Shown piece by piece: positions 1 through 9,521 of a stretch of DNA of 64,000 nucleotides. A program made the position numbers and the translations under genes. The DNA comes from Calothrix sp. PCC 7507 (GTDB lineage: Bacteria; Cyanobacteriota; Cyanobacteriia; Cyanobacteriales; Nostocaceae): assembly GCF_000316575.1 (NCBI RefSeq), contig NC_019682.1:5691501-5755500 (forward strand). Reading direction: 5' to 3'. Numbering within the stretch: position 1 is the stretch's first letter; the number at the start of each line of letters is the position of its first letter. Below the pieces are notes generated by a model, which was not told the origin of the DNA, ran no database searches, and saw nothing but the letters and a program-made list of their open reading frames with translations.

Positions 1-159
1 GATAGCAAATTGCAACAGAGAGGGCAATGCACATACTTTCTAGCATAGGCGATCGCACAATACCAACCTCAATCTAAGTAGAAAGTGCAAATCACGTTAA
101 CTAAGCATTTAACCTTAAAATAGATACGCAACTCGCACTTCCTCAAGGAGTATCCAGCA

Positions 160-822
160 GTGCAGCCGGATTTAATAGGCTTGGAAATTAGTAAGGGGGA
201 ACTGAGACGTTTGACTGGATTTGATCCAGAGGACGTTTTTCGACCTTCGATTATGGCAGACAAAGAGAAGCGATTAGGGTTTTTTCTCAGTGAAGGGCTG
301 GTGGCGCTGGCTTTGACCCCGATAATTGTCGGGTTTATTTATGCTTTTATGATTTTACCAACCATTGGTTCGTCAATTAAGCTAGGAATACTTTTATTAA
401 TTTTAGTCCCGATCGCAGTCTTAATTGGGCGATCGCTCTGGCGACGCAAGACCTGTCCGCAAGCATTGACAATACTTTTGGATGAAGTTGATGAATATCA
501 TGAAGTGGTGAAAGCCATAGATATTCATGACCAACTAGCAACATCTGGAAACTTAGAAAGCAGCATCAATGACAGAGAGCAAGTTATTGGCGCCTTACAA
601 CTGATTCGAGAAGATTTAGTCCGCGCTTTGAAAACTGAACGAATTTTGCGGGATAATAAAAAGCTGCTTGCTAATAATCAAGAGCTATTTGTCAATAATT
701 TAGCCAACCTACAAGCCTTGCAACTTAGTAGTCAAGCAGGCGAATATGCCCAGATTTTAAATCAATCATTGCAGATTGCGATCGATGTGCAAGCAGAAAT
801 TAGAAAATTGCGGAAAGTTTGA
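160..822 (+). CDS. Small cyanobacterial membrane protein, function unknown
   Basis: I chose the GTG start at 160 because AAGGAG (145-150) lies 9 nt upstream. The 220-residue product has a soluble N-terminus of about 44 residues, two hydrophobic segments at about 45-68 and 72-92 joined by a short turn, then a charged, probably helical region (about 105-220). Its C-terminal third is rich in Asn, Leu and Gln, as expected for a coiled coil on one side of the membrane. I recognise no catalytic motif. Its stop codon overlaps a possible TTG start of the next gene, but that gene more likely begins further downstream. Confidence 0.75.
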   Translation: MQPDLIGLEISKGELRRLTGFDPEDVFRPSIMADKEKRLGFFLSEGLVALALTPIIVGFIYAFMILPTIGSSIKLGILLLILVPIAVLIGRSLWRRKTCPQALTILLDEVDEYHEVVKAIDIHDQLATSGNLESSINDREQVIGALQLIREDLVRALKTERILRDNKKLLANNQELFVNNLANLQALQLSSQAGEYAQILNQSLQIAIDVQAEIRKLRKV

Positions 823-887
823 GGAAGCATCTTTTGCGGCTCTTGGTTCTGGTGAGTCAATTTTCCCTTATAGGTAGTAGGATACTC

Positions 888-1358
888 ATGCTGTCATCGG
901 AAAAGGTCACACTTCGCCCCGCAACGAAGGCTGACGCGCCACTGTTCTACAGAGTCATCGATCAAACAATGCGTGAGTTTATCGTTGCCACTTGGGGCGC
1001 ATGGAACGAAGAGCGTGTTCAGCGTGAGTCACTCGAAAACAGCGCTTCGCCAAATGCACAGGTTATCCAAGTTGGCAACGTTCCAGTTGGAGTTCTTGTG
1101 GTTGAACGAAAGCCAACGTACATTCAAGTTCAACAAATCTACCTGCTGCCCGATCATCAACGTAAAGGCATCGGCAGATATCTCATTGAGGGCATCATCG
1201 CAGAAGCAACGCATGGCAATCTTTCAGTTCGTCTCCGCGTTCTCACACTCAATCCGGCGAAGCAGTTCTATGAGAAACTGGGTTTTGTCGTCACCGAAAC
1301 ATCGCACGAATTCTATTTCATGGAGCGCGTACCCCTACCACGTGGTCTATTTACGTGA
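888..1358 (+). CDS. GNAT family N-acetyltransferase
   Basis: From the ATG at 888 the product is 156 residues. It begins with the beta-strand typical of GNAT proteins (KVTLRPATKADAP) and carries motif A, the acetyl-CoA pyrophosphate loop, as LPDHQRKGIGRYLIE (Q-x-x-G-x-G type). The end has the usual NPAKQFYEKLGF motif B. The family transfers an acetyl group from acetyl-CoA to an amine; the substrate cannot be told. A longer reading from TTG 819 would add 23 hydrophobic residues with no family match and overlap the preceding stop, so I prefer 888. Confidence 0.85.
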   Translation: MLSSEKVTLRPATKADAPLFYRVIDQTMREFIVATWGAWNEERVQRESLENSASPNAQVIQVGNVPVGVLVVERKPTYIQVQQIYLLPDHQRKGIGRYLIEGIIAEATHGNLSVRLRVLTLNPAKQFYEKLGFVVTETSHEFYFMERVPLPRGLFT

Positions 1359-1436
1359 AAATAGCTGTATATAGCCCCAGGCTTGTAGCCTGCAGGCGAT
1401 TTGCTTTAAAAGAAAACATTCGCCCTGTTGACTTAA

Positions 1437-2783
1437 ATGACAAATAAACCAAAAATCATTGTCCTAGATGATGACCCGACGGGTTCTCAAACAGTCCACA
1501 GTTGTTTGCTGCTGATGCACTGGGATGTGGAAACTTTAAGGATCGGTTTGCAGGATGATTCGCCGATTTTCTTTGTCCTGACTAATACACGTTCCTTGAC
1601 TCCAGAGTCAGCGACGGCTGTGACTAAAGAAGTTTGCCAAAATTTAAAAATTGCTTTAAAAGCCGCCGAGATTGAGGATTTTCTCGTTGTTAGCCGTTCA
1701 GATTCGACTTTACGGGGACATTATCCCATTGAAACAGATGCGATCGCTCAAGAACTCGGGCCGTTTGATGCCCATTTTCTTGTCCCAGCCTTTTTTGTTG
1801 GCGAAACCTCACGAAGTGAAGGGGGACGCATCACCCGCGACAGCATACATTATCTAATTATTGATGGTGTCCCTACCCCGGTGCATGAAACTGAGTTTGC
1901 CCGCGATTCGGTGTTCAGCTACCATCACAGTTACTTACCCAAATATGTCGAAGAAAAAACCCAAGGACGCATCAACGAGTCATCTGTAGAAAGATTTGTC
2001 CTCACAGATATCCGCAACGGTAGCTTAGAACGCTTGCTAAAACTCAGTAATAACCAATGTGCTGTAGTCGATGGTGAAACTCAAGCTGATCTCAACCGCT
2101 TTGCACTGGACTTGCTAGCCGCCGCCAGTCAAGGGAAGCGCTTTTTGTTTCGCTCTGCTGCTAGTATTTTAACGGCTTTGGCAGCCTTGCCACCCCAACC
2201 CATCGCTGCAGAAAATATGGCTGAGTATGTCCGTGGTGGCAAACCAGGGGCGGTGATTGTGGGTTCCCATGTGAAAAAGACAACTCAACAGTTAGAGGCG
2301 CTGTTGCAAGTAGAAGGGACTGTAGGCATCGAAGTCAATGTCTCTCGGTTACTTGATGATGGCGCTGATGTATCGGCTACATTACTAACCGAGGTATTAG
2401 ATAATATCCGCTCAATACACGACACTGGGAAAACACCAGTGGTTTATACCAGTCGTCAAGAACTGACTTTTAAGGATGTAGAAACCCGATTAGATTTTGG
2501 GACAAAGGTTTCCGCCTTATTGATGGATATTGTGCATGGTTTACCGTCTGATATAGGATTCTTAATCAGCAAAGGCGGTATTACCTCCAACGATGTCTTG
2601 AGTACTGGACTTTCTTTAAGGGCAGCACGGTTACTAGGTCAAATCTTAGCTGGATGTTCGATGGTTTTAACACCCTCAGATCATCCCCAGTTTCCTAACT
2701 TGCCAGTGGTGCTGTTTCCAGGTAATGTGGGCGATGCTGATGCTTTAGGTACAATCTATCGAAGATTGACTAAAGAAGTATGA
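1437..2783 (+). CDS. Four-carbon acid sugar kinase family protein (DUF1537 type)
   Basis: The 448-residue product has the two-domain layout of the DUF1537 / OtnK-like ATP-dependent kinases. The N-terminal sugar-binding domain opens with DDDPTGSQT (11-19) and contains SRSDSTLRGHYP (86-97). The C-terminal nucleotide-binding domain has SKGGITSNDV (378-387) and ends with FPGNVGD (427-433). Known members phosphorylate four-carbon sugar acids such as threonate or erythronate; no partner dehydrogenase or aldolase lies nearby, so the substrate is unknown. It lies upstream of minCDE but is separated from it by a tandem-repeat spacer. Confidence 0.85.
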   Translation: MTNKPKIIVLDDDPTGSQTVHSCLLLMHWDVETLRIGLQDDSPIFFVLTNTRSLTPESATAVTKEVCQNLKIALKAAEIEDFLVVSRSDSTLRGHYPIETDAIAQELGPFDAHFLVPAFFVGETSRSEGGRITRDSIHYLIIDGVPTPVHETEFARDSVFSYHHSYLPKYVEEKTQGRINESSVERFVLTDIRNGSLERLLKLSNNQCAVVDGETQADLNRFALDLLAAASQGKRFLFRSAASILTALAALPPQPIAAENMAEYVRGGKPGAVIVGSHVKKTTQQLEALLQVEGTVGIEVNVSRLLDDGADVSATLLTEVLDNIRSIHDTGKTPVVYTSRQELTFKDVETRLDFGTKVSALLMDIVHGLPSDIGFLISKGGITSNDVLSTGLSLRAARLLGQILAGCSMVLTPSDHPQFPNLPVVLFPGNVGDADALGTIYRRLTKEV

Positions 2784-2834
2784 AGTCTAAAGTATGAAGT
2801 CTGAAGGGTGAAACTAAAGTATGAAGGATGAAGT
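2783..2834 (+). repeat. Short tandem repeat spacer upstream of minC
   Basis: The spacer between the kinase gene and minC is built of degenerate copies of AAGTATGAAGTCT / AAGTATGAAGGATG. It resembles the heptamer-type short tandemly repeated sequences common in Nostocales. The minC ATG (2835) lies at the end of the last unit, so the repeat also supplies the minC translation start region. Confidence 0.7.
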
Positions 2835-3884
2835 ATGACTTCTGATCCTGCTACCCCTGATTTAGAATCAAATTCTGCACTTCCTGATGCAGAGTTAACA
2901 TCTACCAGTGCTGATCTAGATGCCAATTCTATTGTGCCTACTGCGGAATTAAATTCTGTCCTCCTCTATTTACAGTCCCATCCTGCGCCTCCCGATTTCG
3001 AGGTAGATTCGGCGATCGTTGATGTAGAGTTAATTCCTGCACCTGCTAAAGTAGAGTCAAATTCTTTGATGCCCGATATAGACGAAATTTCTACGCTTGC
3101 TGATTTAGATGATCTTGAATCGCCAATACTAGAGAATAGGTTAAATAAAAATATTCAAGTGCAGTTTAAAACTGAGGAGGGAAGACTATTACTAATTTTG
3201 CCAACGGAATCTCAAGTATCTGTTGGAGAATTTAATTGGGATGAAATTTGGCAACAAATTAGACAGCGCCTGCAAGGTAGCGATCGCTTCCGCAGCGCCA
3301 ATACACCAGTGCATCTCCTCGCACAAGACAGGTTGTTAGATAGCAGACAACTGCAAGAACTCGCCGAGGTGTTAAGTGAAGTCCAACTTCAGCTAAAATC
3401 TGTAGCGACTAGTCGGCGTCAAACTGCGATCGCCGCCGTCTCATCAGGTTACTCTGTAGAACAACTACAGCCTGAAACTTCGCTCAGTTCCGAGTCTAAA
3501 GTGACTCCACAAGCCCCAGCCGACGCCCTCTATCTCGAAATGACCGTACGTTCTGGAGTCGAAATTCGTCACCCTGGAACTGTCATAATTTTGGGGGATT
3601 TAAATCCAGGTGGTATCGTAGTGGCAGATGGCGATATTTTAGTTTGGGGTCGTTTACGTGGAGTTGCTCATGCTGGTGCCCTTGGCAACCGTGAGTGTCT
3701 GATTATGGCTCTGCAAATGGAACCAACCCAATTGCGGATTGCGGATGCTGTAGCTAGGGCACCAGAAAAGTCACCGATGCAGTTTTCTCCTGAAGTGGCG
3801 CATATCACGCCACAAGGCATCCGCATCGCCAGGGCGATTGATTTTTCCCGAAGTCAAATCAACAGGATCACTCTGGAGCCATAA
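2835..3884 (+). CDS. minC: Septum site-determining protein MinC
   Basis: MinC inhibits FtsZ ring assembly away from midcell and is recruited to the membrane by MinD. The C-terminal beta-helix domain starts near residue 234, with RSGVEIRHPG, ILGDLNPGG, DGDILVWGRLRG, HAG and PTQLRIA all recognisable. The FtsZ-binding N-terminal domain is about 105-190. Unusually, it is preceded by about 100 acidic residues of imperfect Asp/Glu/Ser/Pro-rich repeats (LPDAELTSTSADLDANS, VPTAELNS, IVDVELIPAPAKVESNS), absent from enterobacterial MinC (about 230 residues). It leads the minCDE operon, with 44 nt between it and minD. Confidence 0.95.
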   Translation: MTSDPATPDLESNSALPDAELTSTSADLDANSIVPTAELNSVLLYLQSHPAPPDFEVDSAIVDVELIPAPAKVESNSLMPDIDEISTLADLDDLESPILENRLNKNIQVQFKTEEGRLLLILPTESQVSVGEFNWDEIWQQIRQRLQGSDRFRSANTPVHLLAQDRLLDSRQLQELAEVLSEVQLQLKSVATSRRQTAIAAVSSGYSVEQLQPETSLSSESKVTPQAPADALYLEMTVRSGVEIRHPGTVIILGDLNPGGIVVADGDILVWGRLRGVAHAGALGNRECLIMALQMEPTQLRIADAVARAPEKSPMQFSPEVAHITPQGIRIARAIDFSRSQINRITLEP

Positions 3885-3928
3885 ATATTTACTATAATTC
3901 CTGAACCCTAACCGAGCGCGTTTCCATC

Positions 3929-4735
3929 ATGACTCGCATTATTGTGATTACCTCCGGCAAAGGAGGAGTGGGTAAAACCACAGTTTCTGCAAACCTGGGT
4001 ATGGCGATCGCCAAAATTGGGCGTCAAGTTGCTTTAGTTGATGCGGATTTTGGACTGAGAAATTTAGATTTGTTGCTAGGACTAGAAAACCGCATCGTTT
4101 ACACGGCGGTGGAAGTCTTAGCTAGAGAATGCCGTTTAGAACAAGCTTTAGTCAAAGATAAGCGCCAAACCAATCTCGTCCTCCTCCCAGCAGCCCAAAA
4201 TCGCACCAAAGAATCAGTCACCCCCGACCAGATGAAGTTATTGGTCAACGCACTGGCGCAAAAATACCAGTACGTCATCATCGATAGCCCTGCGGGGATT
4301 GAAATGGGATTTAAAAATGCGATCGCCCCCGCTAAAGAAGCCTTAATTGTCACCACACCAGAAATTTCCGCTGTCCGTGATGCTGACCGGGTAGTCGGGT
4401 TATTAGAAGCACAAGGCATCAAGCGAATTCATCTGATTATTAACCGCATCAGACCAGCAATGGTACGGGCAAATGATATGATGTCTGTGCAAGATGTTCA
4501 GGAACTTCTGGCCATCCCCCTGATTGGGGTAATCCCCGACGATGAGCGCGTGATTGTCTCTACTAATCGCGGCGAACCTTTAGTATTATCCGATACTCCC
4601 TCTTTAGCTGCCTCAGCCTTTGAGAACATTGCTCGTAGATTGGAAGGGGAAACAGTGGAATTTCTTGAGCTGGACTCATCCCACAACAACATCTTCAGCC
4701 GTCTAAGAAGATTGTTGTGGACTAAGATTGTTTAA
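3929..4735 (+). CDS. minD: Septum site-determining ATPase MinD
   Basis: This membrane-cycling P-loop ATPase recruits MinC and is stimulated by MinE. The deviant Walker A motif GKGGVGKTT is at 10-18, the switch region VDADFGLRNLD near 38-48 and the Walker B-type IIDSPAG near 118. The last residues (IFSRLRRLLWTKIV) form the expected amphipathic membrane-targeting helix. At 268 residues the length is normal. It sits between minC and minE in the usual order. Confidence 0.97.
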   Translation: MTRIIVITSGKGGVGKTTVSANLGMAIAKIGRQVALVDADFGLRNLDLLLGLENRIVYTAVEVLARECRLEQALVKDKRQTNLVLLPAAQNRTKESVTPDQMKLLVNALAQKYQYVIIDSPAGIEMGFKNAIAPAKEALIVTTPEISAVRDADRVVGLLEAQGIKRIHLIINRIRPAMVRANDMMSVQDVQELLAIPLIGVIPDDERVIVSTNRGEPLVLSDTPSLAASAFENIARRLEGETVEFLELDSSHNNIFSRLRRLLWTKIV

Positions 4736-4768
4736 CTTCCCTCGACCGTCTCCGCAGACCTATTTCCA

Positions 4769-5074
4769 ATGATTCTCGAACTTCTAGAACGACTTTTTAC
4801 TCGCTCTCCCGACACCAGTCGCACTCATGTTAAACGTCGCCTGCAATTAGTGATTGCCCATGATCGTGCTGACTTAGATCCTCAGACATTAGAAAAAATG
4901 CGGCAAGAAATCCTCGAGATAGTCTGTCGCTATGTCGAAGTTGATACCGAAGGTTTAGAGTTTTCCCTAGAAAGCAACCAACGGACTACAGCCTTAATTG
5001 CTAATCTCCCGATTCGGCGGGTGAAAGAACCTGAAGATACACCAGAATTAGAAAGCACGGAGCAATCTATGTAG
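4769..5074 (+). CDS. minE: Cell division topological specificity factor MinE
   Basis: The 101-residue product has the MinE layout: a short amphipathic N-terminal helix ([12 protein letters not shown]), an anti-MinCD segment with [17 protein letters not shown], and a C-terminal dimerisation domain ([13 protein letters not shown]). MinE drives ATP hydrolysis by MinD. It starts 33 nt after minD and closes the operon. The tail is acidic and Glu-rich, as in other cyanobacterial MinE proteins. Confidence 0.95.
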   Translation: MILELLERLFTRSPDTSRTHVKRRLQLVIAHDRADLDPQTLEKMRQEILEIVCRYVEVDTEGLEFSLESNQRTTALIANLPIRRVKEPEDTPELESTEQSM

Positions 5075-5119
5075 TTTTACTAGTTCAGAGTTATGATATT
5101 TTGACCAAAAGGACGATCA

Positions 5120-5212
5120 ATGCCAAGGAGTGAGCGATCGCTATTTTCTGGTGAATGTGAACACGTAGAGATAGGAATAGCATTTTTCATCATCTTGATA
5201 ATTGGTAATTAA
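5120..5212 (+). CDS. Possible 30-residue membrane microprotein
   Basis: A short frame begins at ATG 5120, with AAAAGGA (5107-5113) at a good ribosome-binding distance, and ends in a stretch of hydrophobic residues (IGIAFFIILIIG) that could span part of a membrane. It lies between minE and a convergent gene. I recognise no family, and the N-terminal codons run through a HIP1 octamer, so it may be chance. Conservation in related genomes would be needed to accept it. Confidence 0.2.
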   Translation: MPRSERSLFSGECEHVEIGIAFFIILIIGN

Positions 5213-5300
5213 GAAATTTATGCCAATTTTAGTATTATTGATAACGTATAAATTATTTGTCGAGGCTACCGACTGTTTTGGACTATTGCACCATCCTGAA

Positions 5301-5612
5301 TCATTCCTCACTTCTGCCATTGCCATTACGCTGCTGACCTAGCAGATATTCCCAAATACGACGGCTTTCAGCTTGGAACATTTCGCGATCGATTTCGGCG
5401 TTTTGGATGGAGTGCATCACGATATCTGTAAGGCTAGTCACATCGTCCTTGAGGCTAGTCACATCGTCCTTGAGGCTAGTCACATCCTCAGTTAGTCCAT
5501 CAGTCCTTACAGTCAATTGAGCAATTGCTATGGTGTTAGCAGCTTGTTGCTGGGCGACTTGTTCAAGGATGGCTTCGATGCGATCAAGGCGGTTTGGGGA
5601 GGTTTCGCTCAT
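5301..5612 (-). CDS. Coiled-coil protein with heptad repeat, function unknown
   Basis: The 103-residue product is almost wholly predicted coiled coil. A 7-residue unit (TSLKDDV) is repeated exactly at the DNA level as a 21-bp tandem repeat around 5440-5490. The ends (SETSPNRLDRIEAILEQVAQ and MFQAESRRIWEYLLGQQ) resemble a common family of small cyanobacterial hypothetical proteins. The role is unknown; repeat number probably varies between strains. It converges on minE and stands alone. Confidence 0.65.
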   Translation of the reverse strand: MSETSPNRLDRIEAILEQVAQQQAANTIAIAQLTVRTDGLTEDVTSLKDDVTSLKDDVTSLTDIVMHSIQNAEIDREMFQAESRRIWEYLLGQQRNGNGRSEE

Positions 5613-5807
5613 ACTGCTCTCTTCTTTTGGGTCACGAATGCAGAGTTTTTAGGACATGAACTAATGATAAAACACTTACACCAAGAGGCTTTCCATAAGA
5701 GGCAAGGGAGCAGGGACAGGGGAAGCAGGGGGACATTCAGATAGGGATTGTACCTAGGGTGTTGACTCTGTGCCTTTTTAGCAATTAAAAAATCATGCAA
5801 AATATGT

Positions 5808-5920
5808 CTAGTAGTCTGTCAGGGTTGAAATGAGGGACTGTAGTGTGAGCGTCTCGCTCACGCGGGCTTTTCGGCCCGCACTACCAAAAACCCCTCAAAA
5901 CAAAATTGACAAACCACTAG
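5808..5920. mobile_element. MITE-like palindromic element
   Basis: The ends form imperfect terminal inverted repeats, CTAGTAGTCTGTCA (5808-5821) against TGACAAACCACTAG (5907-5920), matching at 12 of 14 positions. Inside is the module GTAGTGTGAGCGTCTCGCTC (starting 5840), which also occurs at 20201 inside a different element, plus a small GCGGGC/GCCCGC hairpin. It has no coding capacity. Confidence 0.55.
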
Positions 5921-6054
5921 TCATTGCGAGCGGAGCGTTCGACGAAGTCGTTCTTGTACCCCGTAGGGGATCTTGCTACGCATAGCGTCTCCGTCAGGAG
6001 AAGAGTAGCAATCACCGGGATTGCTACAGCTAACCAATTTTAATCAAAAAATTT

Positions 6055-6082
6055 CCCGTCGTCAGTTACAACCAACAACGGG
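6055..6082. terminator. Rho-independent-like terminator, probably for the minus-strand gene
   Basis: CCCGTCGT (6055-6062) pairs with ACAACGGG (6075-6082) with one mismatch. On the minus strand the hairpin is followed by AAATTTTTT, as expected for termination of the gene ending at 6106. A T-run on the plus side as well suggests that it could work in both directions. Confidence 0.6.
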
Positions 6083-6105
6083 ATTTTTGCAAATATCATA
6101 ATCAA

Positions 6106-7467
6106 CTATCGAGAAGCGACTTGTGGACCTGCCCAAACTTCTGTAATCTTGTCACCGAAAGTAACCGGCTGATCTGCGGCTGTAGTGACAGTCTTACCAT
6201 CACTAGCAACTTTCATCAAAGGCCAATTTTCTTCTCCTAATTCGCCAGCACGGAACAGCGCATTATCAGGTTGGCTTTTGCTCCAGCCTAACAAAATCGC
6301 AATCCTTTCATGGTCATCTTGATGAGCAGCGGGAGCAACAGTGTTGGCGCGACTGTTTTGTCGATCCCAAATCACTGCATGATCTGTCGCCTCGGCTGTA
6401 TTAAACACACCTTCAAACTTGCGTGCTAAAAAGCGATCGCCTTTTTCTGACCAACTAACAGGAACTAATACCCCAATTGTCCCATTGGTTTCACTTTGTT
6501 CGGATGCCGCCTTAGCCTGTAATAGAGAATCACTCAGGATGGAAGTGGAAGCGATGACTCGCAACTTCCTAGTTTGTGTATCTTCTACAAACAAAACACT
6601 AGTAACGCGGCTGTTGTACATTTCGGGTTTTACTTCTAGTTTCACCCTGCTATAAACAACATACTTACCATCTGGAGACACCACCGGTACACTCCGGTAG
6701 TAGCGCACAGCCGAACCCCCCTTGGAACCAATAGCCTCCTGAGTAGCTGTAATCCATTTCCAAGGAATGGGATGAGGACTACCTAAAGGATCTGTTTGTG
6801 CTGCTTGTTCTCCGTCAACTGGTTCAGAAACGGGTACTTCCGCCTGAGCTTTTGGCTTCAGATTGGGTGCAGTTTGAGTGGCTGACAATGATTGAGCAAT
6901 AGACACATCTCTGGGTAGAGAACTATCTTTTCCTGACAATGACTGGACTTTTGCGGCTCTTAATCTTTCTACTAAATTTTGCTCACTCACAGACTCTTTT
7001 ACAGATGGTGCGAGTTCAACCGCTTTTAGTAAATCGGGAGCAGCTACATTGTTGTTTGATGGAGAATCATCTGTTAAATCAATCGAGTCTCCAGCCAAAG
7101 ACTCAACTTTGGACGTTGGTAATAGTTGCGATTCCCCAGCAAATGCTATTCCTAGTAGCTCAGAATCGGCTCCTCCAAATGCGGGATCATTTTTCCCTGC
7201 TTTTAAAATTTCCGCCAGATTAAGTCCACCAAAAGTAGCCTCTTCTGTGGACATTGAGCCAGACTGCCCATTATTAAATGTATTTTTTGCTACTTCTGAC
7301 TGCTTCGCCGAAGTAGAGTGCCCAGAAGCCACTACTAAGGGCGCAATAAGTATAACAACTACAACGTATTTGAGAAATGGTTGTACGCGGAACCATCCTG
7401 ACAGCAAAAGAGGTTTAAGCATGTGTTGACTCTCCAGAGGGGCGGTTGCTGTGTGGGAAACAGCCAA
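6106..7467 (-). CDS. Secreted or membrane-anchored cyanobacterial protein, function unknown
   Basis: The 453-residue product starts with a hydrophobic segment near residues 31-48 (FLKYVVVVILIAPLVVAS) that would act as a signal peptide or anchor. A start at M16 is also possible. A low-complexity linker rich in Ser, Ala, Glu and Asp (about 50-240) follows. The C-terminal 200 residues look folded, with beta-propeller-like phrases (VVSPDGKYVVYSRV, VSWSEKGDRFLARKF, AVIWDRQNS). I recognise no catalytic motif. It stands alone with its own terminator. Confidence 0.75.
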   Translation of the reverse strand: MAVSHTATAPLESQHMLKPLLLSGWFRVQPFLKYVVVVILIAPLVVASGHSTSAKQSEVAKNTFNNGQSGSMSTEEATFGGLNLAEILKAGKNDPAFGGADSELLGIAFAGESQLLPTSKVESLAGDSIDLTDDSPSNNNVAAPDLLKAVELAPSVKESVSEQNLVERLRAAKVQSLSGKDSSLPRDVSIAQSLSATQTAPNLKPKAQAEVPVSEPVDGEQAAQTDPLGSPHPIPWKWITATQEAIGSKGGSAVRYYRSVPVVSPDGKYVVYSRVKLEVKPEMYNSRVTSVLFVEDTQTRKLRVIASTSILSDSLLQAKAASEQSETNGTIGVLVPVSWSEKGDRFLARKFEGVFNTAEATDHAVIWDRQNSRANTVAPAAHQDDHERIAILLGWSKSQPDNALFRAGELGEENWPLMKVASDGKTVTTAADQPVTFGDKITEVWAGPQVASR

Positions 7468-8434
7468 GGTAGCAATGGGGCAGGCTATGATTATATGTAT
7501 AACAAGAAACTAAAAGCTTTAGGAAAATAATTTCTTTAAATTTAGTAATGCTATACAAAAACTAGTATCATAATTAACGCCTTAATTAGGAAAATTACTG
7601 CTGCTATGAGATAGCTACAATCACGATAGTGATGCAGGTGAGCTAAACCATTACTACACAAAATAGACAAAATAGACCGTCTCTGACCTTAGTAACCGAC
7701 CACACCAGAACACAAGTACCTTTAAACGAAGTTTTTTAGTCTCGCTTAACTTGGTGCTAATTACTGACTGTCGGGAGTCAGATAGTGGAACCTTCGAGAG
7801 ATCTGGAAGCACCAACTCTCTAATGCTCTGACAACAGCGTAATTAAATACGACCACACAATTGAACCAGAGGCACGGGCGCAGAGGGGATAGTAAATATG
7901 AGGGAACCCCACCTGTTGCGTTAGCTTCCCGTAGAGTAATCAGACCATCCGCTCTGCTCAACAGCAGGAGGATGGGGTCATTTTCCCCTGCTCCCTGCCT
8001 CTTCATTGAGGCGTTCTTTAAAAAGCTAGCAAATTTGACGCACCAAATAATAATTACTTAAGAGCGTACTAGCATCCACCCAATTAGATCAGTTGCAATC
8101 AGTTTAACAACGGTTGAGAGAAAACAGCACTATCTTATAGATGTGAATCCATCTAAAGCCGAGTTCAAGGGAAAAACAAAAACTAAACTGCGTGGTAGAT
8201 GCACAACGGCTGGTTTTAGACATCAACAAGGAACTAGGCTAGCCAAAGCCAGAAGCAGTTATTACTAGCTTATCTGCTTGCTAACTTATTATTCAGTCTA
8301 TCAAGAAACTTTTAGTTTCACCAATACCAGACCACTTTAGCACCAAAAAAGTAATTTATTTAAAGATTGTGGATCAAATTATGTGCTAACTTCCGGACTG
8401 AGATTGATTGAGTCCATACTCTTAGGATCATGTG
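7468..8434. other. Long intergenic region upstream of fmt, nothing assigned
   Basis: About 970 bp with no convincing gene on either strand. A CTGCTCCCTGCCTC-type tandem repeat lies at about 7985-8003, and there are several small inverted repeats (for example GATG...CATC near 8140). The region must carry the fmt promoter and that of the divergent secreted-protein gene. I considered structured RNAs (6S RNA, tmRNA) but found no diagnostic motif. Confidence 0.5.
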
Positions 8435-9439
8435 ATGAAAATCGTATTTTTTGGTACTCCCCAGTTTGCTGTCCCCACTCTAGAAAAATTACTGAAACAC
8501 TCCGATTTTCAGGTATTGGCAGTTGTCACCCAACCTGACAAGCGCCGGGAAAGAGGGAATAAACTTACACCTTCACCCATAAAAACCCTGGCTATTGACG
8601 CTCATCTACCAGTGTGGCAACCAGAACGACTGAAAAAAAACACTCAGACATTAACGAATCTTAAAGAATTAGACGCAGATGTATTCGTCGTTGTTGCCTA
8701 TGGACAGCTTTTATCGCCAAAAATTTTGGATATGCCAAAGTTGGCTTGCGTGAATGTGCATGGTTCAATTTTGCCTAAATATCGGGGTGCTGCGCCTATT
8801 CAGTGGTGTCTGCACAATGGCGAACTAGAAACGGGGATCACGACAATGTTAATGGATGTAGGAATGGATACGGGAGCTATGTTACTAAAAGCGACTACAC
8901 CCATTGGATTACTTGATAACGCTCAAGATTTAGCTGTAAAGCTGGCTGAAATTGGTGCTGACTTGTTGGTGGAGACTTTGTTAAAGCTGGAACGCCAAGA
9001 GATTGAACCAGTTCCTCAAGAAAATTCGGAAGCAACTTATGCACCTTTGATTCAAAAGCAGGATTATGCTTTGGATTGGTCGAGAAGTGCTATCCAATTA
9101 CACAATCAAATCAGAGGGTTTTATCCTAACTGTATTGCGACCTTTCGCCACCAACAACTGAAAATTACCGCTACTGCTCCTTTTGACTTTGACTACGTTC
9201 ATGAGCTACCACAGAAGCTCCAAGAAGCTTATCATAAATTGCCTGATTTATCAAATAAAGTGAGTAGTCCGGGAGAGGTGGTAAGCATTGTCAAGGGAGT
9301 TGGCGCAATTGTTCAAACAGGCATTGGTTTGTTGTTGTTGCGAGAGGTTCAGCTAGCCGGCAAACGTCCCCAGTCAGGATGGGATTTTGTGAATGGGACT
9401 CGTTTGACTGTAGGGGAAGTGTTTGGGAATGGGGAATAG
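8435..9439 (+). CDS. fmt: Methionyl-tRNA formyltransferase
   Basis: Fmt formylates the initiator Met-tRNA using 10-formyltetrahydrofolate. The N-terminal Rossmann-like domain starts [16 protein letters not shown]. From the ATG at 8435 the catalytic triad appears as Asn107 and His109 (in [18 protein letters not shown]) and Asp145 (in MDVGMDTG). The C-terminal OB-like domain has the usual GEVV and [14 protein letters not shown] phrases. A GTG at 8432 is directly adjacent; the ATG gives the family's normal N-terminus. Length (334 residues) is normal. Confidence 0.96.
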   Translation: MKIVFFGTPQFAVPTLEKLLKHSDFQVLAVVTQPDKRRERGNKLTPSPIKTLAIDAHLPVWQPERLKKNTQTLTNLKELDADVFVVVAYGQLLSPKILDMPKLACVNVHGSILPKYRGAAPIQWCLHNGELETGITTMLMDVGMDTGAMLLKATTPIGLLDNAQDLAVKLAEIGADLLVETLLKLERQEIEPVPQENSEATYAPLIQKQDYALDWSRSAIQLHNQIRGFYPNCIATFRHQQLKITATAPFDFDYVHELPQKLQEAYHKLPDLSNKVSSPGEVVSIVKGVGAIVQTGIGLLLLREVQLAGKRPQSGWDFVNGTRLTVGEVFGNGE

Positions 9440-9516
9440 GGAATGGGGAATGGGGAATGGGGAATGGGGAGATGAGGAAGAAATAATTAATGACTAATGA
9501 CTAATGACCAATGACA
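9424..9516. repeat. Two heptamer short tandem repeat tracts after fmt
   Basis: GGGGAAT is iterated about six times (9424-9470), overlapping the last codons of fmt. A second tract of ATGACTA units follows (9488-9516). Such tracts are typical of Nostocales and vary in copy number between strains. The first tract encodes the final Gly-Asn-Gly residues of Fmt. Confidence 0.8.
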
Positions 9517-9521
9517 ATTAC

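Larger units (their letters stand above)
5613..6105. other. Intergenic region with repeats, no supported gene
   Basis: This stretch contains a GGGAGCAGGG-type tandem repeat (about 5698-5732), a MITE-like palindrome (5808-5920), a small dispersed repeat around 5930-6010 rich in GCGTCTC-like words, and a terminator hairpin (6055-6082). The short frames here run through repeats and look non-coding. Confidence 0.6.

Noticed and set aside
5609-5800. 63-codon minus-strand frame and overlapping plus-strand frame
   Set aside because: Both cross a GGGAGCAGGG tandem repeat and overlap the coiled-coil gene start; no family features.
7761-8061. Short frames on both strands in the fmt upstream region, and a possible 6S RNA
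   Set aside because: The frames cross a short tandem repeat and have no family match. The hairpins found are explained by the repeat, and no diagnostic 6S closing stem or bubble was seen.
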